Shown: positions 45,743 to 55,379, counted from the first letter of the stretch. The stretch is DNA of 64,000 bases from Roseateles depolymerans (GCA_003241055.1 QFOD01000006.1:186001-250000); one strand, 5' to 3'. Translations and numbers: made by a program. Notes: generated by a model from the letters alone, not told the origin.

Positions 45743-46861
45743 TCATGCCGGCAGCGCCGCGTTGATGATGCCGCCGCCCAGGCAGACCTCGCCGTCGTAC
45801 AGCACCGCGCTCTGGCCCGGCGTGACCGCCCATTGCGGCTCGGGGAAGCGCAGCTCCAGCCGGCCCTGGGCGTTGAAGCCCACCTGGCAGGCCGCATCGG
45901 CCTGGCGATAGCGGGTCTTTGCCGCGGCCAGGCCGGCCGCGGGCGGGTGGCCGGCGATCCAGCTCAGGTCGTCGGCCACCAGCGCGGGGCTTTGCAGCAG
46001 CGGGTGGTCGTGGCCCTGCACGACGATCAGCGTGTTGCTCGGGATGTCCTTGGCCGCGACGAACCAGGGCTCGTGCGCGCCACCACCGCGCGGTGCGCCC
46101 TTTTCCTTCACGCCGCCTATGCCCAGGCCCTGGCGCTGGCCCAGCGTGTAGAAGCTCAGGCCCACATGCTGGCCGAGCTTGCGGCCGCGCTCGTCCTTGA
46201 TGGGGCCGGGCTGGTGCGAGAGGTATTTGTTCAGGAACTCGCGGAAGGGCCGCTCGCCGATGAAGCAGATGCCGGTCGAGTCCTTCTTCTTCGCATTGGG
46301 CAGTGCGATCTCGGCCGCGATGCGGCGCACCTCGGTCTTGGGCAGGTGGCCCACCGGGAACATGGCCTTGCTCAACTGCGCCTGCGTGAGGCGGTGCAGG
46401 AAGTAGCTCTGGTCCTTCAGCGGGTCCAGGCCCTTCAGCAACTGAAACTCACCGCTCACCTCGCGGACGCGGGCGTAATGACCCGTCGCGATCTTCTCTG
46501 CGCCCAGGCGCATCGCGTGGTCCAGGAAGGCCTTGAACTTGATCTCGGCGTTGCACAGCACGTCGGGGTTGGGCGTGCGGCCGGCCTGGTACTCGTGCAG
46601 AAAGCTCTCGAACACGCGGTCCTTGTACTCGGCCGCGAAGTTCACATGCTCGATCTCTATGCCCAGCACGTCGGCGACCGACGCGGCATCCAGGAAGTCC
46701 TGGCGCGTCGAGCAGTACTCGTCGTCGTCATCGTCTTCCCAGTTCTTCATGAAGATGCCGACGACCTCGTGCCCCTGCTGCTTCAACAGGTGGGCGGTCA
46801 CGGCCGAGTCGACGCCGCCGGACAGGCCGACGACGACTCGATGCTTTTTGGCGGAACTCAT
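45743..46861 (-). CDS. mnmA: tRNA-specific 2-thiouridylase MnmA
   Basis: 372 residues; introduces sulfur at C2 of U34 in tRNA-Lys, -Glu and -Gln. The PP-loop is 'VVGLSGGVDSAVTAHLL' near residue 9. The first catalytic cysteine is in 'NPDVLCNAEIKF', and the second in 'STGICFIGERPFREFL'; 'FYTLGQRQGLGIGG' is the central signature. The C-terminal barrel ends 'GGGIINAALPA'. The ATG 46861 gives the normal length. Together with trhO at 23.1 kb and rsmE at 59.4 kb it is one of several RNA-modification genes here. Confidence 0.96.
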   Translation of the reverse strand: MSSAKKHRVVVGLSGGVDSAVTAHLLKQQGHEVVGIFMKNWEDDDDDEYCSTRQDFLDAASVADVLGIEIEHVNFAAEYKDRVFESFLHEYQAGRTPNPDVLCNAEIKFKAFLDHAMRLGAEKIATGHYARVREVSGEFQLLKGLDPLKDQSYFLHRLTQAQLSKAMFPVGHLPKTEVRRIAAEIALPNAKKKDSTGICFIGERPFREFLNKYLSHQPGPIKDERGRKLGQHVGLSFYTLGQRQGLGIGGVKEKGAPRGGGAHEPWFVAAKDIPSNTLIVVQGHDHPLLQSPALVADDLSWIAGHPPAAGLAAAKTRYRQADAACQVGFNAQGRLELRFPEPQWAVTPGQSAVLYDGEVCLGGGIINAALPA

Positions 46862-46920
46862 GCCCCGATTGTCCCAAACGCGCCGCGGGCCTGCGCCGCA
46901 CGGGCCTTCCAGGGACCTCC

Positions 46921-47757
46921 CTAGGGCGCGGGCTTGAACAGCTGGCGCAGCGCCTGCAGCGCGGCCGGGTGGTAGATGGTGGCGTGGGTTTCCTGCGGCA
47001 TGGCCACATGCTGGAAGGGGCTGCCGGGCGCCAGCTCGCGCCCCAGCATCTCGGCAAAGGGCAGGGCCGCCTGCCGGATCAGCGGCTCCGAGCTGGTGGC
47101 CATGTACAGCCGCGGCGCGGCGCCGTGGCGCTCTCGCAGCGCGGCCTGCGCGGTGGCCTGCAGGCCGGCGGCGTTCCACCACAGGCTGGGGTCGAAGGCG
47201 ATGTAGGTGCCGAACAGGCCGGGCTCCAGCGCCCAGGTCTCGACGACGAACAGCCCGGCCAGCGATTCGCCCATCAGCGCGCGCTCGTCCGTCACGCGGT
47301 AGCGACGTGCCAGCGCCGGCAGCAGCTCATCGCGTATGAAGGCGCGGAAGGCGGCGGAGCCGCCCACGCGCGGCGCGATCTTGCGGTCGCTGGCCTGCGT
47401 GGTCGGCCCGGTCAGGTCGCGGCGGCGCTCGGTGTTCTCTATGCCCACCAGCAGCAGGGGCCGCAGCGTGCCGTTGGCCACGCCCACCTGCAGCAGGCCG
47501 GCGATGTGCAGGAAGTCTTCCGCCAGCCCGCCGTCGGGCATCAGCAGCACCGGTCGTGCCGCCCCGGGGGCCTCGCCCCAGGCCGGGGGCGCATAGACGT
47601 TGATGCGCCGGGTTTCGCCCAGCGCCTTGGATTCGAGGGTCAGCGTGTCGCCGATGCTCAGCGGCTGGGCCGGGCTCAGGTCGGCGGCCGAGGCCAGGGC
47701 GGTGGCCACGCTCAGCAGCAGGGGCAGCAGGCGGCGCAGGAACAGGGCGTGAGGCAT
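46921..47757 (-). CDS. Exported alpha/beta hydrolase (esterase D/Fes-like)
   Basis: 278 residues with signal peptide ('LLPLLLSVATALASAADL'). The fold follows the esterase-D/enterochelin-esterase group: 'RRINVYAPPAW', 'PVLLMPDGGLAEDFLHIAGLL', 'LLLVGIENTERRRDLTGP', the nucleophile elbow 'ALMGESLAGLFVVE' (GxSxxG-type) and the C-terminal 'MPQETHATIYHPAAL' with the catalytic His. The YvgK/BesA-type siderophore hydrolases share the ENTxRRRDLTP segment, but no siderophore genes are near, so the ester substrate is unknown. It ends with TAG, 59 bases upstream of mnmA. Confidence 0.88.
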   Translation of the reverse strand: MPHALFLRRLLPLLLSVATALASAADLSPAQPLSIGDTLTLESKALGETRRINVYAPPAWGEAPGAARPVLLMPDGGLAEDFLHIAGLLQVGVANGTLRPLLLVGIENTERRRDLTGPTTQASDRKIAPRVGGSAAFRAFIRDELLPALARRYRVTDERALMGESLAGLFVVETWALEPGLFGTYIAFDPSLWWNAAGLQATAQAALRERHGAAPRLYMATSSEPLIRQAALPFAEMLGRELAPGSPFQHVAMPQETHATIYHPAALQALRQLFKPAP

Positions 47758-47766
47758 GGTCGGGTG

Positions 47767-48264
47767 TCAGTTCTTGACCCAGGGCTGGGCGAGGGAAGGG
47801 TGGGCCAGCACGGTGGCCAGCGGCAGCCGCCGTCCGGCCGCATGATCCTGCACGCATTGCAGCACCAGCGGGCTGCGGTGGCGCTCGGCGCAGGCGGCGA
47901 TCTCGGCGGGCGTGAGCCACAGTGTGCGGTGGATGCCGGCGTCCAGCGCGCGGCCGGCGATCTGCTCGCCGACCGAGCCGCTGTAGGCCAGGCGCACATA
48001 GGTGACATCTTCATCACGGGCCGGGCGCAGGAAGCGCGCCAGGTAGACGCCCAGAAAGGCCTCGGGCACGAAGTGCCGCGCGGTTTCCTCCAGCGCCTCG
48101 CGCACCACGGCCTCCAGCGGGCTCTCGCCCTGCTCCAGGTGGCCGGCCGGGTTGTTCAGCATCAGCCCCTCGGCCGTGTCCTCCTCGACCAGCAGGTAGC
48201 GCCCGCCCTGCTCGACGACGGCGGCCACGGTGACGCTGGGACGAAATCGGTCTGCACCAGCCAT
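47767..48264 (-). CDS. NUDIX hydrolase (NudJ-like)
   Basis: 165 residues from ATG 48264 behind GGAGAG. The Nudix box is complete: 'GHLEQGESPLEAVVREALEETA' pattern (G-x5-E-x7-REUxEE, residues ~40-62). 'RPSVTVAAVVEQGGRYLLVEE' precedes it, and 'TYVRLAYSGSVG' follows. NudJ-type enzymes hydrolyse nucleoside diphosphates or thiamine pyrimidine pyrophosphate; in many proteobacteria the gene lies beside mnmA, as it almost does here with one esterase gene between. It is divergent from pntAA with 85 bases between start codons. Confidence 0.9.
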   Translation of the reverse strand: MAGADRFRPSVTVAAVVEQGGRYLLVEEDTAEGLMLNNPAGHLEQGESPLEAVVREALEETARHFVPEAFLGVYLARFLRPARDEDVTYVRLAYSGSVGEQIAGRALDAGIHRTLWLTPAEIAACAERHRSPLVLQCVQDHAAGRRLPLATVLAHPSLAQPWVKN

Positions 48265-48349
48265 GAAGTCTCTCCTCGCAATCCCGCACGGCGCGGGAGG
48301 GGCGATTGTGTAAGCTGCCGCGCACCCGCCCGTTACGGAGCCTTTGCCC

Positions 48350-49495
<1,146 letters not shown>

Positions 49496-49498
49496 GTC

Positions 49499-49822
49499 AT
49501 GGAATCGGTAGACCACACCCTCATCAATCTCATCATCTTCGTGCTGGCCATCTACGTGGGCTACCACGTCGTCTGGACGGTGACGACCGCGCTGCACACG
49601 CCGCTGATGGCGGTGACGAACGCGATCTCGGCCATCGTCATCGTCGGCGCCATGCTGGCCGCGGCGCTGACCGAGACGCCGCTGGCCAAGGGCCTGGGCG
49701 TGCTGGCCGTGGCGCTGGCGGCGGTGAACATCTTCGGCGGCTTCCTGGTCACGCGGCGCATGCTGGAGATGTTCAAGAAGAAGGATAAGAAGGCCGCCAC
49801 CAAGCCGGAGGGCCAGGCATGA
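49499..49822 (+). CDS. pntAB: NAD(P) transhydrogenase subunit alpha part 2
   Basis: 107 residues, the membrane portion of the split alpha subunit, with three to four helices ('LINLIIFVLAIYVGYHVVW', 'TNAISAIVIVGAMLAAALTE', 'LGVLAVALAAVNIFGGFLVTRRML'). It ends in a Lys-rich tail ('FKKKDKKAATKPE'). It starts four bases after pntAA and its stop overlaps the pntB start (ATGA), so the three genes are translated as a coupled unit. Confidence 0.94.
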   Translation: MESVDHTLINLIIFVLAIYVGYHVVWTVTTALHTPLMAVTNAISAIVIVGAMLAAALTETPLAKGLGVLAVALAAVNIFGGFLVTRRMLEMFKKKDKKAATKPEGQA

Positions 49823-51294
49823 GCATGAACCTCGTCGTGCTGCTGTATCTGGTGGCTAGCGTCTGCTTCATCCAGGCGCTCAAGGGCCTGTCCCACCCCA
49901 CCACCTCGATACGCGGCAATGCCTTCGGCATGGCCGGCATGGCCATCGCGGTGCTGACCACGGCGGCGCTGATCGTGAAGCTGTCCGACACCGGCGCCGG
50001 CATGGTGTGGGTGCTGCTGGGCCTGGTGCTGGGCGGCGGCTTCGGCGCCTGGAAGGCCAAGACGGTCGAGATGACCAAGATGCCCGAGCTGGTGGCCTTC
50101 TTCCACAGCATGATCGGCCTGGCCGCGGTGGCCATCGCGGCGGCCACGGTGCTGGAACCCAGCGCCTTCGGCCTGAGCACGCCGCTGGACGCGGCACTGG
50201 CCAGCCTCGCGCCGGAAGACGGCATCGCCCGGCGCGGCCCCGTGCCCATTCCGCCGGGCAACCGGCTGGAGCTGGCGCTGGGTGCCTTCATCGGCGCCAT
50301 CACCTTCACCGGCTCCGTGATCGCCTGGGGCAAGCTGTCGGGCGGCTCGAAGTTCCGCCTGTTCCAGGGTGCGCCGGTGGTGTTCAAGGGCCAGCATCTG
50401 CTGAACCTGCTGCTGGGCCTGCTGGCGCTGCTGGGCTGCGCGGTGTTCTGCGGCATGGGCTACCAGCACTCGTTCTGGATCGTCGTCGTGCTGGGCTTGG
50501 TGCTGGGCGTCACGCTCATCATCCCCATCGGCGGGGCCGACATGCCGGTGGTGGTCAGCATGCTGAACAGCTACTCCGGCTGGGCGGCGGCGGGCATAGG
50601 CTTCTCGCTGAACAACCCCATGCTCATCATCTCCGGCAGCCTGGTGGGCAGCTCGGGCGCCATCCTGAGCTACATCATGTGCAAGGCGATGAACCGCTCG
50701 TTCTTCAACGTGATCCTGGGCGGCTTCGGCGGCGAGGCCGGCACGGCGGCTGGCACGGCGGCGGCGCAGCGCACGGTCAAGAGCGGCAGCGCGGACGACG
50801 CGGCCTTCATCCTCGGCAATGCCGAGACGGTCATCATCGTGCCGGGCTACGGCCTGGCGGTGGCGCGGGCCCAGCATGCGGTGAAGGAACTGGCGCTGAA
50901 GCTGACCGAGAAGGGCGTGACGGTGAAGTACGCCATCCACCCGGTGGCCGGCCGCATGCCTGGCCACATGAACGTGCTGCTGGCCGAGGCCGAGGTGCCC
51001 TACGACCAGGTGTTCGAGATGGAAGACATCAACGCCGAGTTCGGCCAGGCCGACGTGGCCATCATCCTGGGCGCCAACGACGTGGTGAACCCCGCGGCGC
51101 TGGTCAAGGGCAGCCCCATCTACGGCATGCCCATCCTGGAGGCGCACAAGGCTAAGACCGTCATCGTCAACAAGCGCTCCATGGCCGCCGGCTACGCGGG
51201 CCTGGACAATGAGCTGTTCTACATGGACAAGACGATGATGGTGTTCGGCGACGCGAAGAAGGTGGTGGAGGACATGGTGAAGGCGGTGGAGTGA
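49819..51294 (+). CDS. pntB: NAD(P) transhydrogenase subunit beta
   Basis: 491 residues. About nine membrane helices (1-290) form the proton channel half with 'IPIGGADMPVVVSMLNSYSGWAAAGIGF' (core GGADMPVVVSMLNSYSGW). The C-terminal NADP(H)-binding dIII domain carries 'IVPGYGLAVARAQHAVKEL', 'YAIHPVAGRMPGHMNVLLAE' and 'DVAIILGANDVVNPAA'. The complex uses the proton gradient to make NADPH from NADH. Shortly after the stop, GC-rich bases at 51303-51327 can form a hairpin toward the convergent gtrA gene, without a clear T run. Confidence 0.95.
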   Translation: MSMNLVVLLYLVASVCFIQALKGLSHPTTSIRGNAFGMAGMAIAVLTTAALIVKLSDTGAGMVWVLLGLVLGGGFGAWKAKTVEMTKMPELVAFFHSMIGLAAVAIAAATVLEPSAFGLSTPLDAALASLAPEDGIARRGPVPIPPGNRLELALGAFIGAITFTGSVIAWGKLSGGSKFRLFQGAPVVFKGQHLLNLLLGLLALLGCAVFCGMGYQHSFWIVVVLGLVLGVTLIIPIGGADMPVVVSMLNSYSGWAAAGIGFSLNNPMLIISGSLVGSSGAILSYIMCKAMNRSFFNVILGGFGGEAGTAAGTAAAQRTVKSGSADDAAFILGNAETVIIVPGYGLAVARAQHAVKELALKLTEKGVTVKYAIHPVAGRMPGHMNVLLAEAEVPYDQVFEMEDINAEFGQADVAIILGANDVVNPAALVKGSPIYGMPILEAHKAKTVIVNKRSMAAGYAGLDNELFYMDKTMMVFGDAKKVVEDMVKAVE

Positions 51295-51328
51295 TGTCGC
51301 CGGCCATGCCCCGCCGGGGTGGCGGCAC

Positions 51329-51715
51329 TCATCGGAACGTGATGTTGCGGTGCCCGAAGTAGCTTGATACCGTGGGCACGGCGATGCCGATCAGATGGGC
51401 CAGCGGCTCCATGGCGAGTGGGTCGGAGAACAGCCGAGGGAACAGCCAGCGCAGCGCCAGGCTGCTGACCACCACGGCCTGCAGCACGCCGGCCGCGTTG
51501 ACCAGGCAGTAGCCCACGAGCTGTCGGCGCACTGGGGCCGAACCGCCCGCAAAGGCGAAGCGGCGCATCAGCGTGAAACCGACCAGCATGCCCACGAGAT
51601 AAGCCAGCACGACCGCTGCTTCGAAGGGCATCCAGCGGCTGAACGCGAAGCGGGACAGGAAGTTGGCCGCCGCTGCGGTGGCGCCGCTGGCCAGGTAGAG
51701 GACGACCTGCCGCAT
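51329..51715 (-). CDS. GtrA-family membrane protein (lipid-linked sugar translocation)
   Basis: 128 residues with four membrane helices; the GtrA family contains small proteins thought to move polyprenyl-phosphate sugars across the membrane. 'YLASGATAAAANFLSRF', 'VGFTLMRRFAF' and the end 'SSYFGHRNITF' are the family marks. ATG 51715 overlaps the stop of the SDR gene (ATGA). In Mycobacterium tuberculosis the GtrA member Rv3789 sits beside dprE1 and dprE2; the same grouping occurs here. A broken paralogue lies at 56443. Confidence 0.9.
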   Translation of the reverse strand: MRQVVLYLASGATAAAANFLSRFAFSRWMPFEAAVVLAYLVGMLVGFTLMRRFAFAGGSAPVRRQLVGYCLVNAAGVLQAVVVSSLALRWLFPRLFSDPLAMEPLAHLIGIAVPTVSSYFGHRNITFR

Positions 51716-52476
51716 CACAGCCTGCTGTGCAGGAAGAGGGCGGGCGGCAGGTGCAGCACGATGGCCATGATCCAGCGCCAGAACCAGGGGGTGTAGAGCT
51801 TGCCGTTGCGGCGGTCCAGCGCGTTCACGATGTCCGCGGCCACGCGTTCGGGCTTGGCCCACAGCGGCCCCTTGGGGAAGCTGGCCGTCATGGGCGTGTC
51901 GACGAAACCCGGCAGCACCGTGACCACCCGTACGCCGCTGGCAAACAGCCGGTGGCGCAGGCCGCTCGCGAAGTTGGTGACGGCGGCCTTGGCGGCGCCG
52001 TAGACGTAGTTGCTGGCGCGCCCCCGGTCGCCGGCCGGCGAGGAGATCACGCCGATGACCCCGCTGCGCTGGGCCTCGAAGCGGTTGGCCAGCTCGGTGA
52101 GTAGTGCGATGACGGAGGTGGCATTCGTCTGCAGGCAGGCCAGCGTGGCGGCGACGCTGGCCTGGGCCTGGGTCTGGTCGGGCAGCGTGCCGTGGGCCAG
52201 CAGTGCGACATCGAAGCCACCCCAGCGTTCCCAGGCCTGAGCGATGACGGCGGCGTGCTCGTCGATGCGGTCGGCATCCAGCGTGGCGACCTCAACCTCG
52301 GCCGCGCCACGCACCCGCAGGTCGGCCGCGTTGGCGTTCAGGGCGTCGAGACGACGACCGACCAGCATCAGCCGGGCGCCGCGGCCCGCATATTCGCGCG
52401 CCACGGCATGGGCGATGGCGGAGGTGGCGCCTATCAACAGGACGCGTGCGGCGGTCGCGGGGGGAGGGGTGCTCAT
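51715..52476 (-). CDS. SDR oxidoreductase, DprE2-like (decaprenylphosphoryl-2-keto-ribose reductase)
   Basis: 253 residues of the short-chain dehydrogenase fold: 'VLLIGATSAIAHAVAREYAGRGARLMLVGRR' (nucleotide loop GATSAIA), 'LLAHGTLPDQ', active-site 'VISSPAGDRGRASNYVYGAAKAA' with Ser, Tyr and Lys (Y-G-A-A-K). A C-terminal membrane-associated segment ('WRWIMAIVLHLPPALFLH') is typical for DprE2. With the adjacent DprE1-like oxidase it is expected to epimerise polyprenylphosphoryl-ribose to -arabinose via a 2-keto intermediate (established for mycobacteria; inferred here from gene pairing). Confidence 0.87.
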   Translation of the reverse strand: MSTPPPATAARVLLIGATSAIAHAVAREYAGRGARLMLVGRRLDALNANAADLRVRGAAEVEVATLDADRIDEHAAVIAQAWERWGGFDVALLAHGTLPDQTQAQASVAATLACLQTNATSVIALLTELANRFEAQRSGVIGVISSPAGDRGRASNYVYGAAKAAVTNFASGLRHRLFASGVRVVTVLPGFVDTPMTASFPKGPLWAKPERVAADIVNALDRRNGKLYTPWFWRWIMAIVLHLPPALFLHSRL

Positions 52477-52479
52477 GGT

Positions 52480-53781
52480 TCAGTGTCCGAAAATTCGGCG
52501 CGACATGGCCGAGGACAAGCCCGGGTCGCGAAAGCGTTGGAACTCGGCGAGACGGGGGTAGCCGGCCTCGAACATGGCGCGGCTTTGCCGCCCGTCCTTG
52601 GCGGCATAGAGACGCCCCCCGGCAGCGCGGACGACGGCGTCGAGGCGCTCGAACAGGGCCAGGGTCTCGGGCCCGTGATGGGGGAAGTCCAGCGCCACGG
52701 TCGTGCCCGGCAGCGGGAAGCTCAGCAGCCCCGGCGCCTCGCGGTCTCCGAAGGTCTTGAGCACGGCCAGGAAGGAGCCCTGCCCGCTGGCCCGTATCAG
52801 GCGCAGCAGTTCGGCGGTGGCGGTCTGCTCCTCGCGGCGGGGCAGCACGCACTGGTACTGGTGGAAGCCACGTGGCCCGTAGATGCGGTTCCATTCCAGC
52901 AGGCCGTCCAGCGGGTAGAAGAACGGCAACAGATGCTGGCGCAGGTGGCCCTGGCCGGCGCGATGGCGCAGGAAGTAGGCCTGATTGAAGGCGCGGAGGC
53001 TCAGGCCGTTGATCAGCGAGACCGGCGGGGTCAGCGGCACGCGCTTCGGGCGACGGGGGGGCGGCGCGGGCTGGGAATCGGGCGCGTGGCTGGCGCCGAA
53101 CAGGATGCCGCGGACATCGTTGCCGCCGTGCACGCAGTCCAGCCAGGAGACCACATAGTCGAAGCGACGCTCGGCATCGGCGGACTGGGTGAAGAACTCG
53201 GCCAGTGAATGGAAAGCGCGACGCTCGCCCTGCATCCACTCCCCGCCGACGCGCATCAATTGCAGCCTGGCGCTGAGGATGAGGCCGGTCAGGCCCATGC
53301 CGCCGACGGTGGCTGCAAACCATTCGGGGCGATGCTGCGGGCCGCAGGCGATGGCCTCGCCATCGGTGCGCAGCAGGTTCAGCGACAGCACGTGGTGGCC
53401 GAAGCTGCCGGCGCCGTGGTGGTTCTTGCCATGCACATCGTTGGCGATAGCTCCCCCCACGGTCACGAAACGGGTGCCGGGTGTGACGGGAAGGAACCAG
53501 CCCTGAGGTAGCGCCACCCGAATGATCTCGTCCAGCAGCACGCCGGCCTCGCACTCCAGCGTGCCGGTCTGCGGGTCGAAGGCGATGAAGCGGTCCAGGC
53601 CCCGCGTGAGCCACAGCCGGCCGCCCGGGTTCAGTGCCACGTCGCCATAGCTGCGGCCGTTGCCGTGCGCCAGCGCCGATGCCGTGCCTGCGGGCAGGCG
53701 CTCGGGGCGCTCGGTGAGGCGCAGCACCTCCTGGGTGTCCGCGCTGAGTCGCCCCCAGGACTGGATGGTCTGCCTGCTCAC
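52480..53781 (-). CDS. FAD-dependent oxidase, DprE1-like
   Basis: 433 residues from GTG 53781 (a TTG at 53790 overlapping the UbiA stop is also possible). VAO/PCMH-type FAD domain with 'ARGNGRSYGD'-like 'AHGNGRSYGDVAL', and 'VTPGTRFVTVGGAIANDVHGKN' (core GGAIANDVHGKNHH), then the substrate domain 'FFYPLDGLLEWNRIYGPRGFHQYQCVLP' (core NRIYGPRGFHQYQC). These match decaprenylphosphoryl-D-ribose 2'-oxidase. The position of the mycobacterial Cys387 (..CVDFP) reads VALDFP, so Ala replaces it. The gene sits between the SDR and the HAD-UbiA fusion with 3-5 base gaps, forming one operon. Confidence 0.88.
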   Translation of the reverse strand: MSRQTIQSWGRLSADTQEVLRLTERPERLPAGTASALAHGNGRSYGDVALNPGGRLWLTRGLDRFIAFDPQTGTLECEAGVLLDEIIRVALPQGWFLPVTPGTRFVTVGGAIANDVHGKNHHGAGSFGHHVLSLNLLRTDGEAIACGPQHRPEWFAATVGGMGLTGLILSARLQLMRVGGEWMQGERRAFHSLAEFFTQSADAERRFDYVVSWLDCVHGGNDVRGILFGASHAPDSQPAPPPRRPKRVPLTPPVSLINGLSLRAFNQAYFLRHRAGQGHLRQHLLPFFYPLDGLLEWNRIYGPRGFHQYQCVLPRREEQTATAELLRLIRASGQGSFLAVLKTFGDREAPGLLSFPLPGTTVALDFPHHGPETLALFERLDAVVRAAGGRLYAAKDGRQSRAMFEAGYPRLAEFQRFRDPGLSSAMSRRIFGH

Positions 53782-53786
53782 GGTGT

Positions 53787-55220
53787 TCAATGCGCCACCA
53801 CCAGCAAGGCACCGAACAACACGGCGCAGGCCAGGCTGTAGCGGTCCTTGACGGCGAAGACCACCGGGTCGTCGCTGAGGTGGCCGCGCTGGGCCTGCAT
53901 CCACATGCGGCCTATCCAGTACAGCACGACAGGCAGCGTCAGCCACAGGCGCTGGGGGTGGGTGTAGTTCTGCACCACGGCCTCGCTGTTCAGGTAGAGC
54001 GCGAGCAGCAAGACCGCACAGAAGCCCGAGGCGACGCCCATGGCCATCACCAGGGGGGCGTCACTGGCCAGGTAGCCCCGTCCGGCGGCGCTGGTGCGGC
54101 CGAGCGAGATCATGGCCTGCAGTTCGGAGTAGCGCTTCACGAAGGCCAGGCTCAGGAACAGGAACAGCGGGAAGGCCAGGAACCAGAAGGAGTGCTGCAG
54201 GCCGGTCGCTGCGACGCCGGCGATGATGCGCAGCGTGTACAGCATGCCCAGCGTGACGCAGTCCACCAGCACGCGCTGTTTCAGGAAGAAGGTGTAGGCC
54301 AGGGTCAGCGCGTAGTAGACGCACAGCGCCAGCTGAAAGGCGGCGGGCAGTTGCAGGGACAGCAGCACGGCACCGCTCAGCAGCAGCAGCATCGCCACCA
54401 GCCCGCGAGGGACGCTGATCAGTCCGCTTGCAAATGGGCGCAGGCGTTTGCGAGGATGGGCGCGGTCGCTGTCCAGGTCCATCAGGTCGTTGAGGATGTA
54501 GACCGAGGAGGCGCAGAGGCCGTAGGCAAAGAACGCCAGTACGGACGCCACGAGGACGGCGCCGTCGAAGCGGAAAGCGCCCATCAGGGGCAGGAAGACC
54601 AGCAGGTTCTTCAGCCATTGGTGCAGGCGCAGCGCCTTCAGCCAGACGCGCAGCGTGGCCTGCGGCGCGGGGAACTCGCGCTCGACGCGCCCCTGTTCCG
54701 CCGCCGCCCGGGCCACGGGGGGCCGGGCCGCGACGACGACGGCCGCGCGCGCGCGGCGCCACACGGGCAGGTCGTCGGAGGAGTTGCCGGCGTAGTCGAA
54801 CCCCTGCTCGCCGAAGCGGCCGGCCAGGGCCTGCGCCTTGTTTTCGCTCGACAGGTTGGTCTGGCCGTCGCTGGCCATCACCTCGTCGAACAGTTGCAGA
54901 TGATCGGCGACGCCCCTTGCCAGGCGGGCATCGGATGCGGTGCACAGCACCAGGCGCCGCCCTTGCGCACGCTCCTGCCTGAGCCATGCGAGCAGATCGG
55001 GGTCGTAAGGCAGACGGGAGTAGTCGGGTTCCACACGTTCGGCGATCTGCTGCTTCATCCAGGCCTTGCCGCGGGCCAGCCAGGACGGCAGCGACAACAG
55101 CGAGAGCGGGCTCTGTCGCAGCAGCAACAACGAGGTCTCGTGCAGCAGGTCGGTGCGGATCAGCGTGCCGTCCAGATCGACGGCAAGCGGCGGCAGGGCG
55201 TGCCGGTCGATGCCGGTCAT
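53787..55220 (-). CDS. HAD phosphatase-UbiA prenyltransferase fusion (DPPR synthase-like)
   Basis: 477 residues. The N-terminal ~190 residues are a HAD hydrolase: 'LAVDLDGTLIRTDLL' (DxDGT), 'VLCTASDARLARGVA' and 'DYAGNSSDDLPVWRRA'. From ~195 there is a UbiA-type prenyltransferase with about nine helices and the metal-binding 'YILNDLMDLDSDRAHPRKRLRP' (NDxxDxxxD). That block closely resembles mycobacterial Rv3806c, which joins PRPP to decaprenyl phosphate. The HAD part could remove the 5'-phosphate of the product, so one protein may do two consecutive steps (inference). It heads the operon followed by the DprE1-, DprE2- and GtrA-like genes. Confidence 0.88.
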   Translation of the reverse strand: MTGIDRHALPPLAVDLDGTLIRTDLLHETSLLLLRQSPLSLLSLPSWLARGKAWMKQQIAERVEPDYSRLPYDPDLLAWLRQERAQGRRLVLCTASDARLARGVADHLQLFDEVMASDGQTNLSSENKAQALAGRFGEQGFDYAGNSSDDLPVWRRARAAVVVAARPPVARAAAEQGRVEREFPAPQATLRVWLKALRLHQWLKNLLVFLPLMGAFRFDGAVLVASVLAFFAYGLCASSVYILNDLMDLDSDRAHPRKRLRPFASGLISVPRGLVAMLLLLSGAVLLSLQLPAAFQLALCVYYALTLAYTFFLKQRVLVDCVTLGMLYTLRIIAGVAATGLQHSFWFLAFPLFLFLSLAFVKRYSELQAMISLGRTSAAGRGYLASDAPLVMAMGVASGFCAVLLLALYLNSEAVVQNYTHPQRLWLTLPVVLYWIGRMWMQAQRGHLSDDPVVFAVKDRYSLACAVLFGALLVVAH

Positions 55221-55354
55221 GAGCGCCGCCGATTCGGCAGCGGGGGGGCGTCGGCCCGATGGTCGTTGGCCGTGGGCTTTTTTCCGACGAAATCGATCAT
55301 GCGTGAGTCCCTCCCTGATTCACAAAATCTTATGTGCCCGGGGCCCGTGCCATG

Positions 55355-55374
55355 CCCTTGGCTTGCGGGATTGC
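55355..55374. repeat. 20-bp direct repeat, left copy
   Basis: This 20-base sequence starting CCCTTGGCTT is repeated exactly at 57065-57084 in the same orientation. Weaker similarity (AAAAT.. and CCCCGG blocks) extends about 30 bases upstream of both. The copies bracket the GT-C-like gene and the gtrA pseudogene. Confidence 0.85.
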
Positions 55375-55379
55375 GGCCA

